The notes under the pieces were generated by a model. The model made no database searches, had not been told where the DNA came from, and saw only the letters and a program-made list of their open reading frames with translations. Below are positions 7,136 through 14,713 of a stretch of 15,179 bases of DNA, in pieces. Both the position numbers and the translations under genes were made by a program. Origin of the DNA: Clostridiales bacterium. GTDB lineage: Bacteria > Bacillota > Clostridia > Christensenellales > Aristaeellaceae. The stretch is from the NCBI GenBank assembly GCA_019409045.1, contig DXVG01000013.1, forward strand, positions 1 through 15,179. The letters are read 5' to 3'. The first letter of the stretch is position 1. Each line of letters starts with the position of its first letter.

Positions 7136-8260
7136 TCAATAATCTCCAAACTCCCTTGCGGCCTGCGCAAATGCGAACAGGTTCTCCTCGGGCGTTCCCT
7201 CCGAGATATAGTCGCTGGTCGCCAGTATGAAGTGGCCCCGTTGCTTGGCGGCCTCCAGTATCTCCCGCGTCCTGTGGCGCACCTGTTCCGGCGTGGCGTG
7301 GACGAGGAAATCCACCTGATCGAGATTTCCAAGCAACACCTTGGGCGGCCGAATGGTCTGAAGCGCCTCTGTGAGTATGGTATCGCCAAAGGGCGGGGGC
7401 GTGAGCGATTCGTATATATCCATGCTCATCTGGTCGATCAGCGCAAGCAGGCCCTTGCCGTCGCCGCAGTTGTGGTACATGGCGTAGCAGCCTTGCGCAT
7501 GGATCAGGTCAATGAGGCGCTCTTCATATTCCATAATGTAATCGGCGAACATCCTGGGGCCCGCCATGGTGCCCGTGGCCATATTGGCCTCAATGCAGAT
7601 CAGGTCCGAGCCCGCGGCGATGACCTGACGGGTCATTTCGTAGTTTCTATCGGCGAAGTAGTCCATCATAGCACCGTAGAATCCCTCGTCGTCATAGGGG
7701 TCCGTCAGCAGGTCCTGCAGGCCGCGATAGCTTTCGACGTAGTTGAACGCGCCCTGTATCCATGTGCAGGCGATGCCGTCGTTCCCCACGACATCGCGCG
7801 CATGTGCGATCACGCTCAGGTCCGCCACGCCGACGGGCGGCTGGTATTTGACGAACTGGTCGAAATCCTCGGGGCCCTGTATAAAGTACTTGCCGGTCGC
7901 CGCAACGGCGATATTGGGCGTTATCTGGCGAAAGGAGCGGACCTGCGTGAGCGTGCGCTCGGGCGTTGTGATCGTCGTCTCCTCATCCCAGGCATTTCCC
8001 ACATCGCCGGTGAGCTTCTTCTCCACGCGCCATGCGTCGCTGTCCGGCTGTGCCGCGTCCCATACGGCGTTGAGCGTGTAATTGCGCAGTATGATGTCGA
8101 AGCCGTATTTGCGGTAGAGCTGCGCACAGGCGAGGATCGGGTCCTCCGGCTCGCCGCCGTTGGCCTCGCTGACGACGTTGTTGTAGATAAACGGAGAGAC
8201 CGGAACGCGCCGGGTGGGGCGCTTGAGAATCGTGTCCAGAAGCAACTGTCTTCCGCTCAT
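7136..8260 (-). CDS. URO-D/MtaA-superfamily protein (uroporphyrinogen decarboxylase-like)
   Basis: A 374-residue cytoplasmic barrel protein. The superfamily holds uroporphyrinogen decarboxylases and methylcobalamin-dependent methyltransferases such as MtaA and MtbA. Family features: RVPVSPFIYNN (18-28), AAGSDLICIEANMATGTMAGPRMF (215-238), HxCG at His263-Cys265-Gly266 (YHNCGDGKG), VLLGNLDQVDFL (308-319) and ATSDYISEGTPEENL (347-361). His263 and Cys265 match the first two zinc ligands of the methyltransferases. The third, a Cys near the C terminus, is not present; the place has ATSDY. The heme-type decarboxylase N-terminal arginine motifs are also not seen. No corrinoid protein gene lies nearby. 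GGGAGG sits 9 nt before ATG 8260. The operon context suggests a step in breakdown of a sugar-like or methylated compound; the reaction is unknown. Confidence 0.85.
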   Translation of the reverse strand: MSGRQLLLDTILKRPTRRVPVSPFIYNNVVSEANGGEPEDPILACAQLYRKYGFDIILRNYTLNAVWDAAQPDSDAWRVEKKLTGDVGNAWDEETTITTPERTLTQVRSFRQITPNIAVAATGKYFIQGPEDFDQFVKYQPPVGVADLSVIAHARDVVGNDGIACTWIQGAFNYVESYRGLQDLLTDPYDDEGFYGAMMDYFADRNYEMTRQVIAAGSDLICIEANMATGTMAGPRMFADYIMEYEERLIDLIHAQGCYAMYHNCGDGKGLLALIDQMSMDIYESLTPPPFGDTILTEALQTIRPPKVLLGNLDQVDFLVHATPEQVRHRTREILEAAKQRGHFILATSDYISEGTPEENLFAFAQAAREFGDY

Positions 8261-8322
8261 GGAGCGTAGCCTCCCATTTTTTGCATATTCGCTCGTTCGG
8301 GGCAGGTGCGGGCAATCATGCG

Positions 8323-9789
8323 CTACGCATCCTCAAACAGCGCGTCCACGGCGGCGATGGTCTTTTCCACCAGCGTATTGCCGCCGTCGGGGCCGCAGGT
8401 GGTGGACGCGGCCTTGCTGGAGTAGCTGCCGCCCGCGATGGCGAGCTCGGTGGGCAGATATCCGCCCAAGCCGTTTGAAAGCTGCACGACAAAGAGCTGT
8501 TCCGCCTTTACGCGCGCCTTCATGCGAAGCGCAAATTCGTGATAGAGCTCAAACGGGTTGGTGGCGAGCGCGACGCGGCCGATGCGCAGCACATGGCATT
8601 TGAAGGCGTAGACCTGCGTGGTCTGCTGCAGCTCCCAGCGCAGCACGTCGCCCTGCGCGTCGAAGGCCGCGACCACATCCTGCATGGTCATTCTGTTGCT
8701 GCTGGAAAAGCGCTCCCGAATGCGCTCGATCTGCTGCGCCGAGGCCTCGTACTCCTCCGGAGAAACCATGCGCAGCGGAAGCTCCATGCGCAGCGTGGCA
8801 TGGCGGAACTCGGGCGTGTATTCGATGTAATTGCGCGCGACGCGATAGCCCCGCATGACTGCGTCGCAGATGCGCCAGCCGATTTGCTCGCACTCGCGCG
8901 TCATATCGAAATTGCGGAAGACCTCGCCCGCCTGGGCTCCCCAGTCCAGCAGCGCCTGGCGGTTGTCCTTGCTGATGCGCACCAGGTCCAGCGGCGCAAG
9001 GTCGCCCGCCGCTCCGCACAGGGGGAGTATGTGAACGTTTCCAAGCCGCTCGCGGATGGCGGCGCGCGCATAGCACCAATAGTCCGCGCTGACGAAGCGG
9101 TGCAGCTCGAACACCTGCGACGGGCAGGGCACGTTTACGGCGACGCCCGTGACTTCGCCGCGCTCATCGAACGTATACAGCAGCTCCACGGAGGTGTCCG
9201 CGCCGTTTTCAAACCGGACAAAATCCGCGCGGGAACAGTCGCCGTACATGACGGTGGCGTGCTCTTCGCCCCTTTGGAACACCGGGCGGCGGTTGAAGGC
9301 GATGGCGGCGTACTCATGCGCGGCCGCAACGCCCCCGAAGCGGCGGCCCTCCCACGCGCGCGTGATGACGTCCGCAAGGCGCTCCGCGAGAAAATCCTGC
9401 GCGGCCTCGCCGTCGAGCAAGTCCTGTTTGGGCGTTATCTGCGGCAACCTGTCCGCCCCGAACACGCGTTCATTGTCCTCGCGCATGAAATCCGAATAGA
9501 AGTCCGACGAGTTGTGGGTGTGCGTCACGCCGATGGATATATTCTCAAAGCACAGCCCCTCCACGTCTCGAAGCCTCTGGCGCAGCTTTTGCTCTATGTG
9601 AATCGGATACTCGGTCATATCCAGGGAGACGATCACGGCATGCGTCTGCGCGTCATCCAGCGCAAGCGCGGTAGCCAGGATTGGATCGCGCACATATTCC
9701 GATTCCCGATGGTACATCTGCCCGATGACCACCACGGGCCGCGTGGGCGTGATGCTTGCCTGCGCCCAGCCGATCTTCAGCTTTTTCAT
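8323..9789 (-). CDS. Neutral/alkaline ceramidase-like hydrolase, cytoplasmic
   Basis: A 488-residue protein resembling the N-terminal domain of neutral ceramidases, but with no signal peptide and no C-terminal domain. It begins with WAQASITPT (8-16), as the family does, then SLDMTE (55-60), ISIGVTHTHNSSDF (84-97, His90 and His92 in the metal-binding THTH), VAVNVPCPSQVFELH (216-230), ILPLCGAAGDLAPLD (254-268), NPFELYHEFALRMK (411-424) and QLSNGLGGYLPTELAIAGGSY (436-456). The second-His region of ceramidases reads CPSQV here. Many bacterial members of this family are encoded in sugar operons and are unlikely to cleave ceramide; a hydrolase for an amide or ester of a sugar-like compound is possible. 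Start ATG 9789 is preceded by GAGG 10 nt upstream. Confidence 0.85.
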   Translation of the reverse strand: MKKLKIGWAQASITPTRPVVVIGQMYHRESEYVRDPILATALALDDAQTHAVIVSLDMTEYPIHIEQKLRQRLRDVEGLCFENISIGVTHTHNSSDFYSDFMREDNERVFGADRLPQITPKQDLLDGEAAQDFLAERLADVITRAWEGRRFGGVAAAHEYAAIAFNRRPVFQRGEEHATVMYGDCSRADFVRFENGADTSVELLYTFDERGEVTGVAVNVPCPSQVFELHRFVSADYWCYARAAIRERLGNVHILPLCGAAGDLAPLDLVRISKDNRQALLDWGAQAGEVFRNFDMTRECEQIGWRICDAVMRGYRVARNYIEYTPEFRHATLRMELPLRMVSPEEYEASAQQIERIRERFSSSNRMTMQDVVAAFDAQGDVLRWELQQTTQVYAFKCHVLRIGRVALATNPFELYHEFALRMKARVKAEQLFVVQLSNGLGGYLPTELAIAGGSYSSKAASTTCGPDGGNTLVEKTIAAVDALFEDA

Positions 9790-9841
9790 CGTCTTTTTAC
9801 CTCATGCAACTGTGTGTTCTTCCGCGCCGCAACGCGGAGAT

Positions 9842-10849
9842 TTAAGGATTTTTCGGCGCGCATGTGGAGGAGCGCTCTACGAGGCGGGGCTGAAGCGCGA
9901 CATTCTGCACCACATGCTCGGGGCCCGACTTTATGTTGTCCAGCAAAAGCTTTACGGAGAGCTCGCACAGGTGCTCGATCGGGCTGGAAATGCTGGTCAA
10001 CTGTATGGGCATATAGTCGTTGATGATGATATTGTCAAACCCGGCGATGCTTATATCCTCCGGGACGCGCACGCCCGCCTCGGAAAACGCGCTCATCGCG
10101 CCCATGGCCACCTGATCGTAGCAGGCGACCACCGCGGTGAGGCGGTCAAACTCCGGCGCGGCGAGCAGCTCCTTCGCCCGCAGGTACCCGCCGAGCTCGA
10201 AGCGCTCGCGGCCCCGCTTGACGTATTGCTCGGACACCTCCAGGCCGTATTCGCGCATGATGGAAAGATACGCGCCGTAGCGCACGTCCGAGGCGTACTC
10301 GCCGATGTAGCCGATGCGCCTGTGCCCAAGCTCGATCAGGTGGTCGATGATCAGGCGCACGGCCATCGCGTTGTCCACGCGGATCACGTCCACATGCGAG
10401 CGCACGGCGTTTTCCGAAATCAGGATCAGCGGCAGTGTGGACTGCGTAATCCGGTTGTGACGCTGCAGATCGTCCCCGCCCTTGAGCTGGAAGCAGTCGT
10501 TGACGATCACGCCGCAGATGTCGTGCATCTGCAGCTCGTCGAATGCGGTGAGTATGCTCGCGCTTTCAAAGCCGCCAATGGCGGTAATCAGAGAATACCC
10601 GCGCTTTTTGAGCGCGCGGTGGATGGTTTCGGCCATCTCCGCGTAGTAATTGCTGACAAATTCCGGTACGATCAGGCCGATGCACTTGCACTTCTCCGAC
10701 ATCAGCCGCACGCGGTAGCCCATCTGCTGCGCGGTTCGCTTGACCAGGTCTATGGTGGCGGGCTTGATGTCCGGCGCGTCGCGCAGCGCGCGCGACACGG
10801 TGGACACGCTCAGCCCCGTCTTTTCCGCTATATCACGCAGCTTTGCCAT
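9842..10849 (-). CDS. LacI-family transcriptional regulator with shortened hinge
   Basis: A 335-residue DNA-binding regulator. ATG 10849 is chosen over 10879 because GGAGGAG lies just upstream and the helix-turn-helix then begins at once: MAKLRDIAEKTGLSVSTVSRAL (residues 1-22), described here as helix 1 and recognition helix SVSTVSRAL (14-22). The ligand domain is standard: CIGLIVPEF (56-64), VDN (158-160), IDHLIELGHRRIGYIGEY (168-185), ACYDQVAMGAMSAF (242-255) and VPEDISIAGFDN (262-273). The hinge is odd: between GY (44-45) and IG (57-58) there are 11 residues, against 16 in CcpA and PurR, and the P-N-x-x-A-R-x-L helix motif is absent. The frame is intact there. It lies after the binding-protein gene in the operon it probably controls, responding to the imported ligand or a product of it. 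Confidence 0.95.
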   Translation of the reverse strand: MAKLRDIAEKTGLSVSTVSRALRDAPDIKPATIDLVKRTAQQMGYRVRLMSEKCKCIGLIVPEFVSNYYAEMAETIHRALKKRGYSLITAIGGFESASILTAFDELQMHDICGVIVNDCFQLKGGDDLQRHNRITQSTLPLILISENAVRSHVDVIRVDNAMAVRLIIDHLIELGHRRIGYIGEYASDVRYGAYLSIMREYGLEVSEQYVKRGRERFELGGYLRAKELLAAPEFDRLTAVVACYDQVAMGAMSAFSEAGVRVPEDISIAGFDNIIINDYMPIQLTSISSPIEHLCELSVKLLLDNIKSGPEHVVQNVALQPRLVERSSTCAPKNP

Positions 10850-10903
10850 CGAATTCTCCTCCGATCGTTCGCGCCGCACGCGGCCGTCGCGCCTCCCGGA
10901 AAG

Positions 10904-10928
10904 GGGATGCCGCTTCGAGCGGCATCCC
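10904..10928 (-). other. Intercistronic hairpin after the second binding-protein gene
   Basis: GGGATGCCGCT (10904-10914) and AGCGGCATCCC (10918-10928) form a perfect 11-bp stem with a 3-nt loop. On the minus strand the stem is followed by CCTTTCC, which is not a real T run. It lies between the binding-protein stop and the regulator start, and may lower read-through into the regulator and enzyme genes or stabilise the binding-protein message. Confidence 0.75.
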
Positions 10929-10976
10929 GGACGGGCGGCGTTCTGAGCAGTTTCGCTTCGCCCCGGCGACGCGGAA

Positions 10977-11969
10977 TCAGGCCGTGGGCCAGTCGGTGCC
11001 CTTGCGGATGATGGCGTCCCAGAGGTCCTCCTCGTAGGTGTCGATGTTGTCGATGTTGATCAGCACCGTGCCGGAGTCGTTCATCTTGGCAAAGCCCGCG
11101 TCCTCGCCCTCGGTGATGTACTCATAGGCCATGCGGACGGACTCGTAGCCGCGCTTGTAGAAGTTCTGCGCAAGCGTCGCCCAGACCTTGCCGGACTTGA
11201 TGTTGTCGATGGTGGCATCCACCGCGTCGATGTCCAGGATCAGCACGTCGTCGCGCCCCATCTCGTCGCAGACCTGCACCACGCCCGGGCCGCCGGTGGA
11301 CTCGAGCATCACAAACGCATTGGTCTCGGGATAGGCGTTGAGCGTGTCCTCCGTGACGGTGATGGTGGTGGCCAGGTCGTTGTTGTTGGCAACGACGTTG
11401 ACGATCTTGATGTCCGGATACGCCTCGGCGATGCGATCCTCCATGCCCTCGCGGATCTCCACCTGATTCGTGGTGGCCAGATTGCCCATGACCACGCAGA
11501 TGTTGGCCGTGCCGCCCGTCTTCTCGGCGATCATGTCCACGGCGGTGATGCCGTAGTTGTAGTTGTCCGTGCCGATCCAGGCGATGAAGTCATCCTCGTT
11601 CTCCAGAAGGTTCGAGGTCAGAAACAGCGGGATGCCCGCCTCGGCGGCGCGATGGAACACCTCGAACAGGGAGGGATCGTAGGGCTCGCCGATGATGGCG
11701 TCGGGCTGAAGGGCGATTGCGTTTTCCATGGCGACCAGATAGTCGGCCAGGGCGGTGCTCGAGCCGAAGGTGGGCCCGATGATCTCCAGATTCACGCCGT
11801 AGTCCTCCGCCGCCTGGCGCGCGGCCTCGGCCTGCTGCTCGTAGACCGGGTGGCCGACCAGCGCATTTACGAGGATGACATACGGCTGCTGCGTTTCAGC
11901 CGACGCGGGTGTGAGCGCGATGCCCAGAAGCAACGCCATCGTCAGGACCAGTACCAATGCTTTCTTCAT
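10977..11969 (-). CDS. Sugar-type ABC transporter solute-binding protein (second system)
   Basis: A 330-residue binding protein with the type-1 periplasmic fold, little like the one at 562-1596. ATG 11969 is chosen because GGAGG (11982-11978) lies 8 nt upstream; the ATG at 11984 overlaps it. The signal peptide MKKALVLVLTMALLLGIALTPASA ends in ASA at residue 24, with no lipobox Cys. The mature protein starts YVILVNALVGHPVYEQQAEA (30-49). AIALQPDAIIGEPYDPSLF, AAEAGIPLFLTSN, WIGTDNYNYG and VLILDIDAVDATIDNIKSGKVWATLAQNFY all fit ribose/xylose-type binding proteins. A ligand cannot be named. It follows its ATPase gene in the operon, after 46 nt, and precedes a strong hairpin. Confidence 0.93.
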   Translation of the reverse strand: MKKALVLVLTMALLLGIALTPASAETQQPYVILVNALVGHPVYEQQAEAARQAAEDYGVNLEIIGPTFGSSTALADYLVAMENAIALQPDAIIGEPYDPSLFEVFHRAAEAGIPLFLTSNLLENEDDFIAWIGTDNYNYGITAVDMIAEKTGGTANICVVMGNLATTNQVEIREGMEDRIAEAYPDIKIVNVVANNNDLATTITVTEDTLNAYPETNAFVMLESTGGPGVVQVCDEMGRDDVLILDIDAVDATIDNIKSGKVWATLAQNFYKRGYESVRMAYEYITEGEDAGFAKMNDSGTVLINIDNIDTYEEDLWDAIIRKGTDWPTA

Positions 11970-12015
11970 CGTAACAACCTCCATCTGTTTTATTTCAAGC
12001 CTTGCAGCATTGAAG

Positions 12016-13533
12016 TCACACGTCGGACCCGGAACAGACGCGCAGGAAGGTCTCCTCGTCCGCCTCCGCCCTGCTCAGCTCGGCGCGCACCTTGCCGTCG
12101 GCGAGCAGCAGGAAGCGGTCGCACATGCCCACGAGTTCCGGAAACTCCGAGGAGATCATGATGATGGACATGCCCTTTTGGACAAGCTCCGTCATGATGC
12201 GATAGATCTGCGCCTTGGCGCCCACGTCGATGCCGCGCGTCGGCTCGTCCAACAGCAGCACCTTCGGCTCGGACATCAGGCACTTTGCAAGGACCACCTT
12301 CTGCTGGTTGCCGCCGGAAAGGCTGGTGACCATGGCGCGCTCATTGGAGGCGCGGATGCTCAGCGCCTGCATGTATTCAAGCGCAAAGCTTCTTTCGCGC
12401 TCCTGCTTGAGTATTCCACCGTCGGAGACCTTGTCAAGGCGCGTAAGCGAAATGTTCCTTGCGATGTTGAGCGTGGGGACAAAGCCGTCCACCTTCCGGT
12501 CTTCGCTCAAAAGCGCCAGGCCCTTGCGGATGGCGTCCTGCGGGCTGGAGATGCGCACGGGCTTCCCGCACAGGCGCATCTCGTCGTAACTGCCCTCGAT
12601 CGAGCCGAAGATGGCGTTGATCGTCTCCGAGCGCCCCGCTCCGACCAGCCCGACAAGGCCCAGTATCTCGCCACGGCGGACGGACAGACTCACGCCGTCG
12701 ACGATGAATTTTTTGCGGTTGTAGGGGTGGCGCACGCGCAGGTTCTTCACGCTGAGCGTCTCCTCGCCGATGGGGACCTCCTCCTTGGGATACATGTTCC
12801 CGATCTTGCGGTTGACCATGGCCTCCACGATGCTGTCCACGTCCACTTCGCCGACCGGCCGCGTCCATATGTGGCAGCCGTCGCGCATGATCAGCACGCG
12901 GTCGGCAAGCTGCATGATCTCGCGTATCCGGTGGCTTATGTAGATGCAGGAGATGCCCTGATCGCGCAGCCGGAACAGGATCGTGAACAGATCCGCCGCC
13001 TCCGCGTCCGTCAGGGGCGATGTGGGCTCGTCCAGCACGAGTATCTTGGGGTCGCGCGACAGGGCGCGCGCGATGGAGACCATCTGGCATTGCGAGGCGG
13101 AGAGGTCGCGCAGCTTTGTGGTGACCGGAACCTTCAATCCGACCATGTCCACATAGCGCTGCGCCTCCCGGCGCATCTTGGCCCAGTGGACCACGCCCTT
13201 GTGCGTGGGGACGTTTCCGAGGAAGATGTTCTCGGCGATGGACAGGTCCAGATGTACGCTGATCTCCTGATAGATCATCTCGATGCCCATGGCGGAGGAA
13301 TCCGCGGGCGTCCTGAAGGCGCACTCCACGCCGTCGACGAATATCTGTCCCTCGTAGGAGTTGCGCTCGTAGGAGCCGGACAGTATCTTCATCAGCGTCG
13401 ATTTCCCAGCGCCGTTCTCTCCACAAATCGCCAGTATCTCTCCGCGCATAAGCTCGATGGAGACATCCTTCAAAGCCTTTGTGGAGCCAAAGGACTTGCT
13501 GACGTGTTTCATCTCCAATACGATATTGCTCAT
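12016..13533 (-). CDS. Sugar-type ABC transporter ATPase with two nucleotide-binding domains (XylG-like)
   Basis: A 505-residue double ATPase. Domain 1: Walker A GENGAGKST (38-46), an insertion ERNSYEGQIFVDG (56-68) typical of XylG-type proteins, Q-loop YQE (88-90), a degenerate signature LSASQ (144-148), Walker B ILVLDEPTSPLTD (164-176) and switch His201. Domain 2: Walker A-like GLVGAGRSE (295-303) with Arg301 replacing Lys, which is normal for the second domain of this class, signature LSGGNQQKV (405-413) and LLLDEPTRGID (427-437). AAGGAG overlaps the permease stop and sits before ATG 13533, so only 11 nt separate the genes. It must serve the adjacent permease at 13545-14540. Confidence 0.95.
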   Translation of the reverse strand: MSNIVLEMKHVSKSFGSTKALKDVSIELMRGEILAICGENGAGKSTLMKILSGSYERNSYEGQIFVDGVECAFRTPADSSAMGIEMIYQEISVHLDLSIAENIFLGNVPTHKGVVHWAKMRREAQRYVDMVGLKVPVTTKLRDLSASQCQMVSIARALSRDPKILVLDEPTSPLTDAEAADLFTILFRLRDQGISCIYISHRIREIMQLADRVLIMRDGCHIWTRPVGEVDVDSIVEAMVNRKIGNMYPKEEVPIGEETLSVKNLRVRHPYNRKKFIVDGVSLSVRRGEILGLVGLVGAGRSETINAIFGSIEGSYDEMRLCGKPVRISSPQDAIRKGLALLSEDRKVDGFVPTLNIARNISLTRLDKVSDGGILKQERERSFALEYMQALSIRASNERAMVTSLSGGNQQKVVLAKCLMSEPKVLLLDEPTRGIDVGAKAQIYRIMTELVQKGMSIIMISSEFPELVGMCDRFLLLADGKVRAELSRAEADEETFLRVCSGSDV

Positions 13534-13544
13534 CTTCTGTCTCC

Positions 13545-14540
13545 TTAGAAGTTCAGGCTCAGGCGGACGCGATTGCGCACATACTCAAGCGAGCAGGCGA
13601 AGATCAGTACGATGCCTATGACCATCTGCTGCCAGTAGGCGTCCACATGGATCAGCGTCATGCCGTTGCTGATCATGGCCATGAAGATCGAGCCCATGAC
13701 CACGCCGATGACCGAGCCCGCACCGCCTTCCATGCTGATGCCGCCGATCACGCAGGCTGCGACCACCGTCATCTCAAAGCCGGAGCCGATGTTGGGCTGG
13801 GCGGAGCTGACGCGCGAGGCCATGAGTATGCCGGTAAGCGCCGCCAGGGCACCCGTGAGCACAAAGGCTGAAAAGCGTATCCTGGTGGTCGGTATGCCGG
13901 CCAGCCGCGCCGCCTCGCTATTGCCGCCCGCGGCGTACAGCTTGCGGCCGTAGGTGGTAAAGCGGAGAATCAGCTCCGCGACCAGCGCCATCACAAGCGC
14001 GATGACGATCACATAGGGTATCTCTGCACCTGCGATGTTGAGCCCTTCCTGCCCCACCGTCAGAAAAGCGTCCGGCAGCGGATAGATGGACGCGCCCTTG
14101 GTGTAGCCTGTACACAGGCCGCGCGCAATGTACATGGTGCCCATGGTGGCGATGAAGGGAGGGAGCTTAATGCGGATGACCAGCACGCCGTTGAGCATGC
14201 CGAAGATCGCGCCAACCAGCAGGGCCAGCAAAACCGACAGCCAGATCGGCAGGCCGAAGGTACACATCGCAGAGGCGACGACCACGCCGCCGATGGAGTA
14301 GATCGCGCCCACGGAGATGTCCCAGCTTCCTGCGATGATCAGATACGCCTGACCGATGGATGTGATGATGGTAAAGGCCGCGGTGCGCATGATGTTTGTG
14401 AGGTTGTTGGCCGTCAAAAAGCGGTCGCTGTTTACGGAAAAGAGTATAATCGCCAACACCAGCGGCATCAGAACGCCCGCCTCGCGCACATCGACAAATT
14501 TTTCGAGAAGGCGGCGTCCCAGTGTTTTTTTCCTGTCCAT
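13545..14540 (-). CDS. Sugar-type ABC transporter permease (second system)
   Basis: A 331-residue CUT2 permease and the first gene of the minus-strand operon. ATG 14540 is preferred because AAGGGAG (14555-14549) lies 8 nt upstream; an in-frame GTG at 14558 would begin before that site. Hydrophobic segments cover about residues 22-37, 55-70, 75-93, 99-124, 175-193, 222-240, 257-268, 274-291 and 305-318. Family motifs: IAGSWDISVGAI (69-80), matching the GGIDLSVG segment, AAGGNSEAARLAGI (203-216), the presumed ATPase contact loop, and GGISMEGGAGSVIG (266-279). It is divergent from the permease at 3158-4114, so the two importers are not a recent duplication. Confidence 0.94.
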   Translation of the reverse strand: MDRKKTLGRRLLEKFVDVREAGVLMPLVLAIILFSVNSDRFLTANNLTNIMRTAAFTIITSIGQAYLIIAGSWDISVGAIYSIGGVVVASAMCTFGLPIWLSVLLALLVGAIFGMLNGVLVIRIKLPPFIATMGTMYIARGLCTGYTKGASIYPLPDAFLTVGQEGLNIAGAEIPYVIVIALVMALVAELILRFTTYGRKLYAAGGNSEAARLAGIPTTRIRFSAFVLTGALAALTGILMASRVSSAQPNIGSGFEMTVVAACVIGGISMEGGAGSVIGVVMGSIFMAMISNGMTLIHVDAYWQQMVIGIVLIFACSLEYVRNRVRLSLNF

Positions 14541-14599
14541 TTGCGTTTCTCCCTTCACGGACCGAAGCTGTGATCGCGCAGTGCGCCATGTCCATGTAC

Positions 14600-14629
14600 A
14601 TATTAATCATATAAATTAGCATCTGTCAA
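14600..14629 (-). promoter_or_regulatory. Promoter of the minus-strand operon
   Basis: On the minus strand, a perfect TTGACA (14629-14624) is followed after 18 nt by TAATAT (14605-14600), a 4-of-6 match to the -10. Transcription would start near 14593, giving a leader of about 50 nt before the permease. The region around it is AT-rich, unlike the coding DNA. The -35 is convincing; the exact -10 is less so. Confidence 0.65.
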
Positions 14630-14639
14630 CAAAAAACTA

Positions 14640-14654
14640 CGAAACTTTTTTCGG
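14640..14654 (-). repeat. 15-bp direct repeat, promoter-proximal copy
   Basis: CGAAACTTTTTTCGG, read on the minus strand as CCGAAAAAAGTTTCG, is identical to the copy at 14699-14713. It lies 10 bp upstream of the -35 box, centred near -54. It contains the inverted repeat CGAAA-N4-TTTCG, so a dimer could bind it. The A-tract may also act as an UP element or bend the DNA. Confidence 0.75.
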
Positions 14655-14698
14655 TATGTGTATATTTGTTTGCTATTATGAATGATGTATATCGCTTT

Positions 14699-14713
14699 CG
14701 AAACTTTTTTCGG
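14699..14713 (-). repeat. 15-bp direct repeat, promoter-distal copy
   Basis: A perfect copy of the 15 bases at 14640-14654, 59 bp further upstream and centred near -113. Its last two bases overlap the palindrome at 14712-14723, so proteins bound at the two sites would compete or be the same protein. Confidence 0.75.

Noticed and set aside
9821..9838. Terminator after the LacI-family gene
   Set aside because: TCCGCG/CGCGGA forms a 6-bp stem, but no T run follows on the minus strand and the next gene starts close by in the same direction.
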